A stretch of DNA of 64,000 bases from Lamellibrachia columna (Eukaryota; Annelida; Polychaeta; Sabellida; Siboglinidae). The notes under the pieces were generated by a model, which had not been told where the DNA came from, did no database searches, and was given only the letters and a program-made list of their open reading frames with translations. Location: assembly GCA_963662155.1 (NCBI GenBank), contig OY759266.1, positions 4,772,526 to 4,836,525 of the forward strand, written 5' to 3'. Each line of letters begins with the position of its first letter. Positions within the stretch are counted from its first letter, which is position 1. The position numbers and the translations under genes are program-made. Shown in pieces: positions 34,046-47,100 of the stretch.

Positions 34046-35000
34046 ACTACATAGTACGGTCCCACATACTACGGTCCCACATACTACATAGTACGGTCCC
34101 ACATACTACATAGTACGGTCCCACATACTACATAGTACAGTCCCACATACTACATATTACGGTCCCACATACTACATAGTACTTTCCCACATACTACACA
34201 GTACGGTCCCACATACTACATAGTACGGTCCCACATACTACATAGTATGGTCCCACATACTACGGTCCCACATACTACATAGTACAGTCCCACATACTAC
34301 ACAGTACGGTCCCACATACTACATAGTACTTTCCCACATACTACACAGTACGGTCCCACATACTACATAGTACGGTCCCACATACTACACAGTATGGTCC
34401 CACATACTACATAGTACGGTCCCACATACTACATAGTACGGTCCCACATACTACACAGTACGGTCCCACATACTACAGAGTACTTTCCCACATACTACAC
34501 AGTACAGTCCCACATACTACACAGTACGGTCCCACATACTACATAGTACGGTCCCACATACTACATAGTACGGTCCCACATACTACACAGTACGGTCACA
34601 CATACCACATAGTACGGTCCCACATACTACATAGTACGGTCCCACATACTACATAGTACGGTCCCACATACCACATAGTACGGTCCCACATACCACATAG
34701 TACGGTCCCACATACTACACAGTACGGTCCCACATACCACACAGTACCGTCCCACATACTACACAGTACGGTCCCACATACTACATAGTACGGTCCCACA
34801 TACTACACAGTACGGTCACACATACTACACAGTACGGTCCCACATACTACGGTCCCACATACTACATAGTACGGTCCCACATACTACATAGTACGGTCCC
34901 ACATACTACGGTCCCACATACTACACAGTACGGTCCCACATACTACGGTCCAACATACTACATAGTACGGTTCCACATACTACATAGTACGGTCCCACAT
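34046..35000. repeat. 22-bp minisatellite, about 43-45 copies
   Basis: Units ggtcccacatactacatagt plus ac, with variants (catagt/cacagt, ggtccc/tttccc) and some shortened units lacking the second half. It separates the two hAT coding fragments. Confidence 0.96.
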
Positions 35001-35103
35001 AGCACATAATACAGAAAAAGCTAACATCGGTTCAGTGAAAGGTCTTTGTAGATTGGTAGCCGGGTCCCTAAGTTGCCAGAGTAAATAAACATTATATTCT
35101 TAC

Positions 35104-35250
35104 CTTGATATGATTCAAAAGATTCGTGCTCGCTTTGCCAGAACCTTTCGTCTCTTTTGTACAGTGCTTGCAATTGGCCTTGAAACTCCCTGATACATCA
35201 CTCGGCACATCATAATGATCAAAAACACTGGAAAGCTTGGATGCTGGCAT
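35104..35250 (-). pseudogene. BED-type zinc finger exon of a hAT-like element
   Basis: 49 codons from ATG to a GTAAGA donor. The translation includes FDHYDVPSDVSGSFKANCKH, CTKETKGSGKASTNLLNHIK. The pattern C-x2-C with a following TNLLNH is a BED finger, the usual N-terminus of hAT transposases. It is on the same strand as the C-terminal fragment at 33.7-33.9 kb and probably belonged to the same element, with the core lost or replaced by the 22-bp array. Confidence 0.72.
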
Positions 35251-35614
35251 TTTGAATAACTCGATGTCGGGAATGGTGACTAATATGTAGTATACGGTAT
35301 GACTGATATGTGGCTGTTAGATTATATTATGGTTATAGTCAACAGCAATAAATTGCACGTGATCCACTGAAATGCTCCAACGGACAGCTCTGTTTGTTTT
35401 AAAAGTATTATTAATTGTATGGCATTTCACAGGTCAAACAAAACATTCATCCACTGCTCAACAGAGTTTGTCCACGGTGTCAATAACGAGCACAAATTGT
35501 ATGTGATGGTGTATTTAAGACTTGCTCTAAAATGAGGTGGAGTCAAAGACAACATTGGAAAACCAATTTGCAGGTTCAACAGTGGGTTTATGAACTTCGT
35601 AAACATGTCACATT

Positions 35615-35860
35615 TTGATGCAAATGTTTATGAATCAAATGCAAATTTTATTCAAATGCAAATGCAAGTGTTTTGGTTCAAGTGTAAATGCAAGTGTTCT
35701 GAAAAAAAAAGCAAATGCAAATGTTTTGATTCAAATGCAAATGTTTTGGTTTCCAAAATGCAAATGTTTTGATTCAAATGCAAATGTCTTGGAATCCAAA
35801 AATGGAAATTCAAATGCGGCATTTTCAGATGCATTTGCGCCCGAACTAAATGCATTTGCG
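35615..35860. repeat. Degenerate array rich in ATGCAAAT octamers (right block)
   Basis: A second block of atgcaaatg-type units with about seven exact octamers, in the same orientation as the left block at 33.1-33.5 kb. It ends with a short duplication of tgcatttgcgcccgaactaa. Confidence 0.87.
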
Positions 35861-35879
35861 CCCGAACTAATGAATTAAC

Positions 35880-36901
35880 GATGTACATGCCCACCCTTGT
35901 GTTTTAACTGTGAAATCATCACAGAAATACCCGGCTGATTGTGTAAGGCCGAATCCCTTTTTAAAACCCTGAGGACGGGTCTACTGGTCTACGGCACAAC
36001 CCTATTTGAGAAATTAATAAATATTGCACGATTCGTTGAAATGTAGATGTGCGTGTGTGCGTGTGATACAAACAAGTAGACCTTGTATTACACATACATT
36101 GCTATTCACTATTTCAAACTCCATTCAATAATACGTAACATATCCACAATTGTTTGTTATTCGGGGGTATGTTTCACCATTTGTAACTAAAAACAAAAGG
36201 CATAGTGTATGAAGCTGTGATCACCTACATTATGCATAGTGTATGTGTTGAACGTTTTGAACAAGTTTTCCATATGTGTATAACACGAGTTTGATATATT
36301 ACATTAAATGCAGGGGTGTTCAATCAACAGGGTACACAGAGAATTGACATCCATATTATTTTCCTCGACTAAATTTTTTATTTTATTTTCAAAAGACCTA
36401 CAAACAATTACAAAGCCGTCCAATTGCGTGTGGAGCCTGTTTGAAGATGAAGCTGCAAATGAGACGAGCCAGATTGTAATAGTGAATAGGTTGAAGCTTT
36501 ATTGAACATCCATGAGTGCTTACAATGGCGAACAGCGGTACTCATTAGGCGAGTATTAACAACGCACGACACGGTCGGATGAGATGCCGCTGCCAAAGAC
36601 TGGCTTCTGTTGTCGAGTGACAACCGGCAGCCGGCCACTCGGCAGACGGCGCCCACCCGATACGATAAGCAGCTAAGCAGGATTGTTCACCGTGTCACGG
36701 TGGCAACGAGTGTGACGCTAAACGGCAGTAACTCGCACCGAAACATCGCAATCATTTAGGTAAATTAGGTATCGCTACGCCAAGGTGCAACTGATTGGCG
36801 ACGTCATCGCCAGACGGTGCACACTAACAGCAGCGACGCGACTACCATGATCAGACGAGGCGACATACTATAGCATCACTACATACAAAACACTGCTTGT
36901 T

Positions 36902-36932
<31 letters not shown>

Positions 36933-37992
36933 ACCACATAATCACTGAAAGCACTCCATCAACGTGCTAAATGTTTTACGTCGGCCCACAATGGCTGTAA
37001 ATATATATTCACCGTGCAATTACACGTAACGATTGGTTAAAAGAAGCAACCTCTAGCAACGCGCTTCGAATAGTTATCCTGTCCAAACTAGGCAGACATG
37101 ATCTACCGTACACCAGTCTGCTACATTAGAATGCCTGACAAGCGTAACTTCACAGTCTCAGTATATCAAGTAAAATACACTGAATTATTTGCTGTCGAAC
37201 CTGGCACAATAGAAATTACGTTATAGTTTACTCTTAAACATTGCGCAGTGGCAGTCTTCAGAAACTCTACCCGACTATTGGCAAATGCGTGAAAGACTTC
37301 GCTTTTCGGTCGATTCATCGGGAACCAGCCACCACGACGCCTGCAAGACGAACGACTGCTTGGTTCAGGTGATCCGATGAATCATTCGAAGCGAACGCTC
37401 GACGGCGTGCACATAGAAAGCGTTAAAACTTAACTAACTAACGATGAGAAGCATCGACGCCCGAGCAAATACTGATAAGACTAGTCCATAAGCACATTTG
37501 GTTAGCTGGCATATGCACGTGTAGAAGCTAATTCGACCAGGTGGCATGAGAGAAACCCGTCGTCTACAAACTTTCTTGCCGACAGAAACAAATATTTTAC
37601 ACCCAAGAAAACGCAGGCCAACAATTAACTGTCGCATCTCCAACAAGTCAACAGCATTTGAAATTTAACACGAACGTGTGTGACTTCACCTTAAAACCAA
37701 CTACAAAAATATAAAATATGCTGGATTTCTCTCACGCTCTGCTCAACACGTCTTGCTCTTCCTTCGTAGCGGTGCCCATTGACATCAACAATTGGATCCA
37801 TAAAGATATTAAAATGAACAATAAATTCCAATAGTAGGTACTGAAGCAACAACATTTGCCGAAAACATATCGTCTACGCAGACTAAGCAACTACTGAATA
37901 TTCACGGCAAATGTCCTACTGTTGTCTAACATGTCTAAAGCATTGTTCACTGCACGAGTGCAGTAGCGAGTGTGAGAAGGAAGGGAGTGCGT
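35880..37992. other. Likely 3' untranslated/flanking sequence of the large minus-strand gene
   Basis: No exon is visible. A minus-strand AATAAA lies near 36496-36501, and a (CA)n tract at 36905-36930. Other AATAAA-like strings exist on this AT-rich strand, so the polyadenylation site and 3' UTR length are not fixed by the sequence alone. Confidence 0.4.
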
Positions 37993-38180
37993 CTACTGGG
38001 GAGCGTCGTCACCCAGCTTGCCACTGCCCTCCATGAACTGGTCGACGATCTGTTGGACGCTCTCCTGAAGCTCCTCCGGTGCGTCGTCGTCCTGCTCGAT
38101 CTGCGTGTCTTCGACGACGATCGTCTCCTCCTTGCCGTTGCGGATGACCGTCTTCTTGTGCACCTGCTTCTTCATGACGA
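37993..38180 (-). CDS. Terminal coding exon of the giant ankyrin-like gene
   Basis: 188 nt coding to TAG, entered in phase 1: the acceptor CTGTAGAG restores GTC from the G of the 42825-42884 exon. It encodes VVMKKQVHKKTVIRNGKEE, TIVVEDTQIEQDDDAPEEL and QESVQQIVDQFMEGSG. The alternative acceptor two bases earlier (CTGTAG) would break the frame. The intron sequence immediately upstream is the 30-bp minisatellite. I read this as an invertebrate ankyrin C-terminus from family memory; no search was run. Confidence 0.8.
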
Positions 38181-41100
38181 CTCTACAGACAACGACACCA
38201 CAGTGACTGCACGTACAGACAACGACACCACAGTGACTGCACGTACAGATGACACCACAGTGACTGCGCGTACAGACGACACCACAGTGACTGCGCGTAC
38301 AGACGACACCACAGTGACTGCGCGTACAGACAACGACACCACAGTGACTGCGCGTACAGACAACGACACCACAGTGACTGCGCGTACAGATTTAACAAGA
38401 TTTAACAAGATTTGCCATCCAAGCCAAAGGCACAGATGGCAAGTGGACAAGGAAGCCATTGGCTTATCGAGATTCCAACAATGTTCATCTACTTATAGCC
38501 CGCCCTCCTGAGATATGTGTCAACCTTGTTTTTAAACATATTCACGCTGCTAGCAGTTACACAATCTGTAGACAATTTGTTCCATTCATTTATTGTCCTC
38601 TGTGAGAACGAGTGCTTCCTGATGTCCAATCTACATTGATCCTTTACTAATTTTACCTCATGTCCTCTAGTTCTGCTATCCTTCTTGAGTGAGAAAAACA
38701 TATTTCTATCAATATTTTCATACCCATTCAATATCTTAAAAGCTTCAATCTCCTCTTAACCTCCTTGTCTCTAGAGTTGTTAAACCACATTCCTTCAGGC
38801 GTTCTTCATAACTAAGGTCTCTCAGTTCTGGAATCATTTTAGTTCTCTACTTTGTATGCGTTCAAGCGTATCTATATCCTTCTTACGATATGGTCTCCAT
38901 GCTTGTATACAGTATTCTAAATGAGGTCTAACTATTGCTTTATAAAGAGGTATAATTAACTTTTTTCCCTTGTATGTTATGTTTCTTCTAATCAATCCAA
39001 GAATTTTATTACCCTTTGAAGCTGCAATACCACACTGCTCTGAAACTTTCATATCAGTGCTTATTGTAACTCCTAAGTCCTTTTCTTTTACAGTAGTACC
39101 CAGAACAGTATCTCCCATTTTATAGTTTACATTCAAGTTCCTATGTCCTGTATGTAGGCTTTTACATTTCCCAAAATAGAACAACATCTGCCATTTCTCA
39201 GACCATTTCACTAATCTGTCTAGATCGTTTTATAAATGTTGTTTATCACCATCAGTATTAACCTTTCTAAACAGTTTTGTGTCATCCGCAAATTTCAGTA
39301 CGTTACTTGTTATACTGTCGTCCAAGTCATTGATATAAATTAAGAATAATATAGGTCCTAATACTGATCCTTGAGGTACCCCACTCAAAACCGATTTCCA
39401 ATTTGAAACTTCTCCATCTACTACAACTCGTTGTCTTCTGTCAGTCAGCCATTGTTCTATCCAGTCAGTTATGCTATCCCCGATACCATGGGCTTTTAAT
39501 TTAAGTAGTAATCTTTGATGTGGCACTTTGTCAAAAGCTTTCTGAAAATCTAAGTAGATAATATCTACTGGCGATCCCACGTCTATCCACTTAGTGATTT
39601 CTTCCAAAAAACATAACATATTTGTTAAGCATGACCTCGCTTTAAGGAATCCATGTTGAGATGAATTTAATAATTTATGCTTAACGAGGAATTCCACCAT
39701 ATGGTCTTTAATTAACCTTTCTAATAATTTACAAATCACTGACGTTAAACTCACTGGTCTGTAATTCTCTGACTTATTTCTCGAACCCTTTTTAAATAAT
39801 GGTATGATGTTTGCTTCTTTCCATTCAAACGGAACAACTCCCTCTTTTAATGACAAGTTGAATACTCTTGCAAGTGGTATACTGATTTGTTCTACTGTTT
39901 CCATTAGTAATTTTGGAGGAATCCCATGCACTCCCGGTGATTTGTTATCCTTCATTGCCTTTATTTTCTTAGCTACCAATTCTGGAGTTACAACTAACGG
40001 ACCTAAATAGTCAGATTTAGCCCCCTGAAATTTAGCATCAGCAACTGGTAATGAACTAATATCTTCTTTGGTAAACACTGAACTGAAGTAACCATTTAGG
40101 TCTTCCGCCATTAAAAACCCCTGTGATATTATATTTCCAGCACTGTCTTCTAGAGGTCCAACCTTGTCTTGTACGTTTTGTTTACTCCTGACATATGCAT
40201 AAAAACTCTTGCTGTCATTTTTTATGTTACATGCTAATTTTTGCTCATAGCTTCTTTTAGATTGTCTGATTTCAGTTGTAGCAGCATTAAGTGCCTCTTT
40301 GTATTTTGCATAGTCTTCGTCCTTTCTGGTATGCCTATAAACCCTCCACAGTTTGTTTTAGCATTATTTTTCTAATAGCCTCTTTTGACAAGTGTTTCTT
40401 TCTACACCGTTTTCCTTGTTTTTGGAAGGGAACAAATTTATCGATGATACTCTCAATTTCATATTTTAGAATATTCCAACATTCAATTGCGGTCTTATTC
40501 ATCAGCATGTTATTCCAATCTAGCTTTGCTAAGTATTTTCTCATATCTTTGTAGTTACCTTTGTGGAAGTTTCTCTTGTACGTTTTCTTATTTTTACTTT
40601 CTGATTTTACATTGATGTCAAAATGTATTTGATTATGGTCACTATTACCCAATGGTTCAAATATTTTTACATTGTCCACTAATTCTTTTTGTGATGACAA
40701 AACTATATCTAATACATTTTCTCCCCTGGTTGGTTCTAGTACGTGCTGAGTAAGAAAGCTATCCTGGATTAAAAATAGAAATTGTTGGTCCTCAATCCCT
40801 GTGCTCTCTAGAGAATTCCATTGTATGTGTCCATGGTTAAAATCTCCCATTATGATACATTCCCCTTTACTAACTTCCTTTATAGCGTTTTTTATTTTTG
40901 TGTTGTCCTCTTCGTTTATGTTTGGACTTCGGTAAACTAATCCAATAGTTAATTTTGATTTTTTTTGCACCAAACAGCTTCATCGCAATCTGCTTCCCTT
41001 TCTAGTTTTATTTCATAAGCCTGAATAGATTCTTTAACATATAAAATAACTCCCCCGCCCCTTCTTCCTATTCGATCTTTCCTAAACATTACATATCCTG

Positions 41101-44100
41101 TCAGTCCTAATTCAGCATCTGTTATATCTATGTTGGCCCATGATTCAGTTATACCAATTATGTGAGGGTCAATATCTTCTACCATAATGTTTAATTCGTT
41201 TTTCTTATTTACTATGCTCCTTGCATTTAAACATACGCATCTATAACCTTTTTCAGAGATGTTTTTCGGATGATTTGATATTGGTTTATCTGTGCTAATG
41301 GCCTCTTGTTCTGCTTGAGACACCTCTAGGTAACCCCCCTGCACTTCTAGTTTAAAGAATGTTTACTTCCAAAAATATTTGTCATTGTACCCAAGTCACT
41401 ATCTACTGCTGCTGAAAGTTTGTCCGATAACGACACCACAGTGACTGCGCTTAGAGACAACGACACCACAGTGACTGCGCGTACAGACAACGACACCACG
41501 GTGACTGCACGTACAGACAACGACACCACAGTGACTGCGCGTGCAGACAACGACACCACAGTGACTGCGAGTACAGACAACGTCACCACAGTGACTGCAC
41601 GTACAGACAACGACACCACAGTGACTGCGCGTACAGACAACGACACCCCATTGACTGCACGTACATACAATGACACCACATTGACTGCACATACAGACAA
41701 CGACACCACAGTGACTGCGCGTACAGACAACGACACCACATTGACTGCACGTACAGACGACACCACAGTGACTGTGCGTACAGACAACGACACCACAGTG
41801 ACTGCGCGTACAGACAACGACAACACAGTGACTGCACGTACAGACAACGACACCACATTGACTGCGCGTACAGACAACGACAACACAGTGACTGCACGTA
41901 CAGACAACGACACCACATTGACTGCGCGTACAGTCAATGACACCACAGTGACTGCACATACAGACAACGACACCACATTGACTGCACGTACAGACAACGA
42001 CACCACAGTGACTGCGCGTACAGACAACGACACCACATTGACTGCACGTACAGACGACACCACAGTGACTGTGCGTACAGACAACGACACCACAGTGACT
42101 GCGCATACAGACCGAAATCTGCACAAAAACGGCTGCACCACAGTCATTTCTAAGAAACAATAAGGAAATCGAATAAACTTGTAACTTGCTTACCTGTGGG
42201 AAATAGGTACCAGTAAGAATTCCCTATTGTCATATCAAATGTTCAAGTGGCATTAGCTTTTGTTTCATCTCAGCAGTGAATACATTTGATTTACTATTTT
42301 TGGAATAGTTCAACTTTGCCTGCACTGCTATATGCTATCACATTCTTCCAGAAATGGATTTAGGTACACTAAAAATAAGAATTCAGTGTTTTATTTCCCC
42401 AAACTGGCTGCACAGCTTTCTTTCTACCACAACTTTCAAGTTGTAGTGGAAAGATGCCAGTGTCACGAAAACATTTTAGAGTACTACCTCTACCTGCCAT
42501 TTAGAGTACTATCTCTACCTGCCATTTAGAGTACTACCTCTACCTACCATTTAGAGTACTACCTCTACCTGCCATTTAGAGTACTACCTCTACCTACCAT
42601 TTAGAGTACTACCTCTACCTGCCATTTAGAGTACATCTACCTACCATTTAGAGTACTACCTCTACCTACCATTTAGAGTACTACCTCTACCATTTAGATT
42701 CATTGTTACAGCATTAACAGTAAGTTCACTCAAACAAACTGTCATGTCATAAAGTGGTCATTAAACGGGACTTATATATAGTTTTCTTTGTGCTACGATA
42801 CCTACTTTGTATGTGCCATTTCACCTCCCGCTGCCTCATCGTCGAAGTCCGCCTCCATCGCGGGCACCACCTGGTCGGAGCCATCTACAACAAACATAAC
42901 AACTTACACGCAACTGTGTTAATTACACGAGTGGACACACACGAGATACTTAGCTGCTTCCTTTTACAAGCCCCGTTCTTGCTTCCCAAAAAGAACATTG
43001 TCTCAACTCTTACCCATCAACTAACCCACTGGACGTTTTCTAACAAACCCACCAAACCCTGCTATAATATGGTATCAACTATGTGAGTTTGTTTTAGTGA
43101 CTTTGGTCTTTGACATCAGTGTCAAAATTCACATATGATTTACAAAAAACTAAGTGAGAATGTGATGCTCAAGAAAACTTCCCAATTACATTTTCTTAAT
43201 ATTTTAATTTCCTTAATAAAAAATTATATATTTAAACGGCTGTGTTATTATGACAACTAAATAATTCCACTATTCACACAAGCCACACATTCATAAAGCC
43301 ACCCTTTCATTCAACCTCACGACATTCAGTGTCATGCGGGGTCAAGTGATCACTACAACAATGATGATCGTAACTAAAGTGCAAACACATACCAACATAT
43401 ATCTGCATATGCATCTGTTACATTTAAAAAAAGCCAACATATAAAACACTGTCGCCTGTCAAAATTACAAAAGCAAGACACAAGCCAAATGAGTAAAACC
43501 TGTGAGAGAACACTAACAAACTAACAGTACACCCAGTAGACCAGGAGAAATATATCATGGACTGCCGCAATGAAGTGCTACAGAATCATGTCGTTTGACA
43601 ATCCCACCACCTGCAATGTGCATCATTATACATTGTGCAATAACAGAGCATTGTACCACTGGAAGAAAATGCACATGCATTAGTACTCTGCACACAAATC
43701 ATCACAGAAGTGCACCAAGTGCAGTGTATCAAGTGAAGTTATTCATAAGAAAGTGAACAGAGTGAGTACACCTGCAAAAGAAAACAACTTTCTGTTTTAT
43801 TTCATTTGGCCGCAATTTCTCGTTGTGAAAATGGAGGTACCTTGTGAAATAGTTGATTCGTGGCACTGACAATACCAAGATATTTATTTCCGAAATGCAC
43901 GTCAATGATGCGAGTATTATGGAGGAATTTCTTTATATGGAAATTTGAACTGATGTTCCAACTTGTATTATAAAAAAAAACAGTTTTGCCTAAACATGTG
44001 TTGAAAGAAAACAGAAAGCTCAAATATTAGCTTAACCAACAAACAATTCTGCATTCACAACGTGCTGAAATGGTTACAATGTTTGCACCCTGCACACAGA

Positions 44101-47100
44101 AACAACCTTCATGTGATGGACAACATACCAAGGAAATCAAATGCAAAGAAAACCTAGGTGGATTCTAATGATACAATACGAAAGTCTTGATGTCAAGAAC
44201 TGAACAAGGACCATGGTTCTAAACTGACAGGCAAAATAACATGATTTTTGCATTGTACCTGCAGAGATGTTTCAAATCAAGATATATGTCCAAGTTAGAA
44301 CACTAGCCTAGTGGTATATCTGTCCAAGTTAGAACACTAGCCTGGTGTTATATCTGTCCAAGTTAGAACACTAGCCTGGTGTTATATCTGTCCAAGTTAG
44401 AACACTAGCCTGGTGTTATATCTGTTCAAGTTAGAACACTAGCCTGGTGTTATATCTGTCCAAGTTAGAACACTAGCCTGGTGTTATATCTGTTCAAGTT
44501 AGAACACTAGCCTGGTGTTATATCTGTCCAAGTTAGAACACTAGCCTGGTGTTATATCTGTTCAAGTTAGAACACTAGACTGGTGTTATATCTGTTCAAG
44601 TTAGAACACTAGCCTGGTGTTATATCTGTCCAAGTTAGAACACTAGCCTGGTGTTATATCTGTTCAAGTTAGAACACTAACCTGGTGTTATATCTGTCCA
44701 AGTTAGAACACTAACCTGGTGTTATAAGATGCAATGATGGAAAACAGTAAGCCAAGATAAAAAAGAATGGATGATAGTGACAAGAGAGCTAGACGAGGAT
44801 ACAAACTTAGGTAGTATTAACAATGTAAATAAGACACAAGGTTTAGTAAAATTTGGAAGAAATAATAACATAGTAAAATGTTACAATGGATATAACAGAT
44901 TTCCAGATATAATAAAAAATATCTTTGGAACATCTTTATGGTGTTTGTTATAACATCCAAATATAGACAATCTCAGGTACATTATAGAGAATACAATATT
45001 TATTGACTGAGTAGAGAAAATAGCTATTTTAAAACATGTGATTATTGCACGAATGATAAAATGAAATGCAAAAAAAACAAACATTACACCATCAATAAAA
45101 TAACTATAGAATAGTGAACACCAACACTGCTAAAGCCCATGTTAACAGATGCACCAGAAATCAATGTATGCATTAAAGGTTTCATTGCAATCAATACTGA
45201 TAATGGCATGAACTCCAATGCTAACAAGGAAATAATGTTTGGAGTTAAGCAAGAAAGACTATCTAGTGGAATAGGCAAAACAACATCTTAAACATCATAA
45301 TTATTTTAAGTAATGATACCACAACAGTGGGTATGGTGTTGGTTCTACTGGACAAAATCCCCTGTCAAACCATTATTCTGCCATAATGAACAACAAACAG
45401 CAACGTGCATATTCCAATCAGTTTCCTGCTATCTACAGCAGATGACACATATTGAAACAGGACACACACAGGTTTATGACATGTTTGATTCTTAAAACAA
45501 CTGTCAACTCGTCCCCTCACATATCATCACCACCACCGTCACTTAACCCCAGAACAATGGTGTCTCTTGCCTAACATGTCCAGACATTCTTGCAGAAGTG
45601 CTGAATAGCAGTAGAAGAAAACATGCATTAGTTGATCATTACATTTACAGTGCTGTGCTAAAAATATAGGTTATAATGGAAAGCAATGGTGTCTTTTAGT
45701 GCAGGCTATCATTCAGAAATATCTTACAAGAAATCTTTCAGTAAAATATCTACTGTTCTAAATACTTAGTGATAGTTTTGATGTTAATGAAATCAACCTC
45801 AGTTTTACGTTTTCCTTGATGATAAAAATTCAAAACGAATGTCTTGACAATTGATGTCTTGGAAATATCAGATTATGACATTATGTATTTATGATTTTTG
45901 TCATATGGTTTTTTAATAGGTGCCAACATGAATGATAATATTACATAACAACTCAAGAGATAAGAATAACCAAAAACCAGTAACAATTAAGAATGCTTAT
46001 GAAAGGAATGGATGATTTGTAAGAGGACACGAGTCAAAACAACGATAACATAAACCAGAATTGTTTACAAAATCAGTATTAAACTCAAATGTGCCAACGA
46101 CAAAACAAAATGCAAAAAGAAACAAAACAAGACGCGTTGCATGGTTGAAAATGCTTGATATATGTAAAAAGTAAAAATCTTCTGATTAACCAGGATGGCG
46201 TGAAAATCCTTATCCTTTAAACACAAAATGACCATGCAAGTGTATAATAAACAAAAACATGAACTGAACATGAAGCAGATTGTAGACATGTATGTGAGTG
46301 ATGTATTGAGAGTGCACCAAGCATTCACTACCAGATAGACCACTAAAGTTAGACACCTGTTGGTTGGTCCATTGGCTGGCTACTCGCTGCCCATGGGTCC
46401 TGGGTGTCTGGAACCAAGACATTACACATTGTCACATCTCCAGCTAACAAAACCACACCTAAACACATACTGGCACCAGAAACTGTCTTGTCAATAGTGT
46501 TCACATCATCATATAACCATTAGGTCAATGTTCCAAGATAGCACCATAATGGGACAATAATTATTAAGTGACATATTACATTTAGCTAACATGATTATCA
46601 CAGCTTCCTAAGCACTGTTCAGTATCTGTTGGTAATAAAATTACTTTGACTCTTTATGCTTGTAAATTAATCAGTAAATTATAATGTTTACCATAAGAAA
46701 ATATCTATCACCTTCACAGCACGTGGTGTGACAGAAAAGTAAGACAGTTGACAGCACCAACAAAACACTAAGCATCTCACAACAATTCATGCTGACCAGA
46801 AGAGCAAAGCAGATATTAAAATAAAAAGAAGGACTAGCTGTTGTAGTTCCATAATATACATCTGAACCCAGGACAGAGAAAAGCCAGCCATGATATTTTG
46901 GTAATAAATTATACTTGTGATCCTGGGATAGACTTCTGCCGGGGAATACTGACATACTATCCAACATTTACAGACACCGCATTACACAGGAGTGCATGTT
47001 TTTGATAAAATCTGTTACAGTAGTTGTCTGAAGTATACACATTCAGTGTGACACATTCCTCTACATATTCTGTACAACTACAACACCTATAGACACCGAA

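Noticed and set aside
36408..36656. An 82-codon minus-strand frame in the flank of the terminal exon
   Set aside because: No family signature, splice context or codon bias; probably chance.
41399..42163. Long frames on both strands (TDNDTTVTAR and VRAVTVVSLS repeats)
   Set aside because: They arise from a 30-bp intronic minisatellite without stops. There is no start context, flanking domain or splice evidence.
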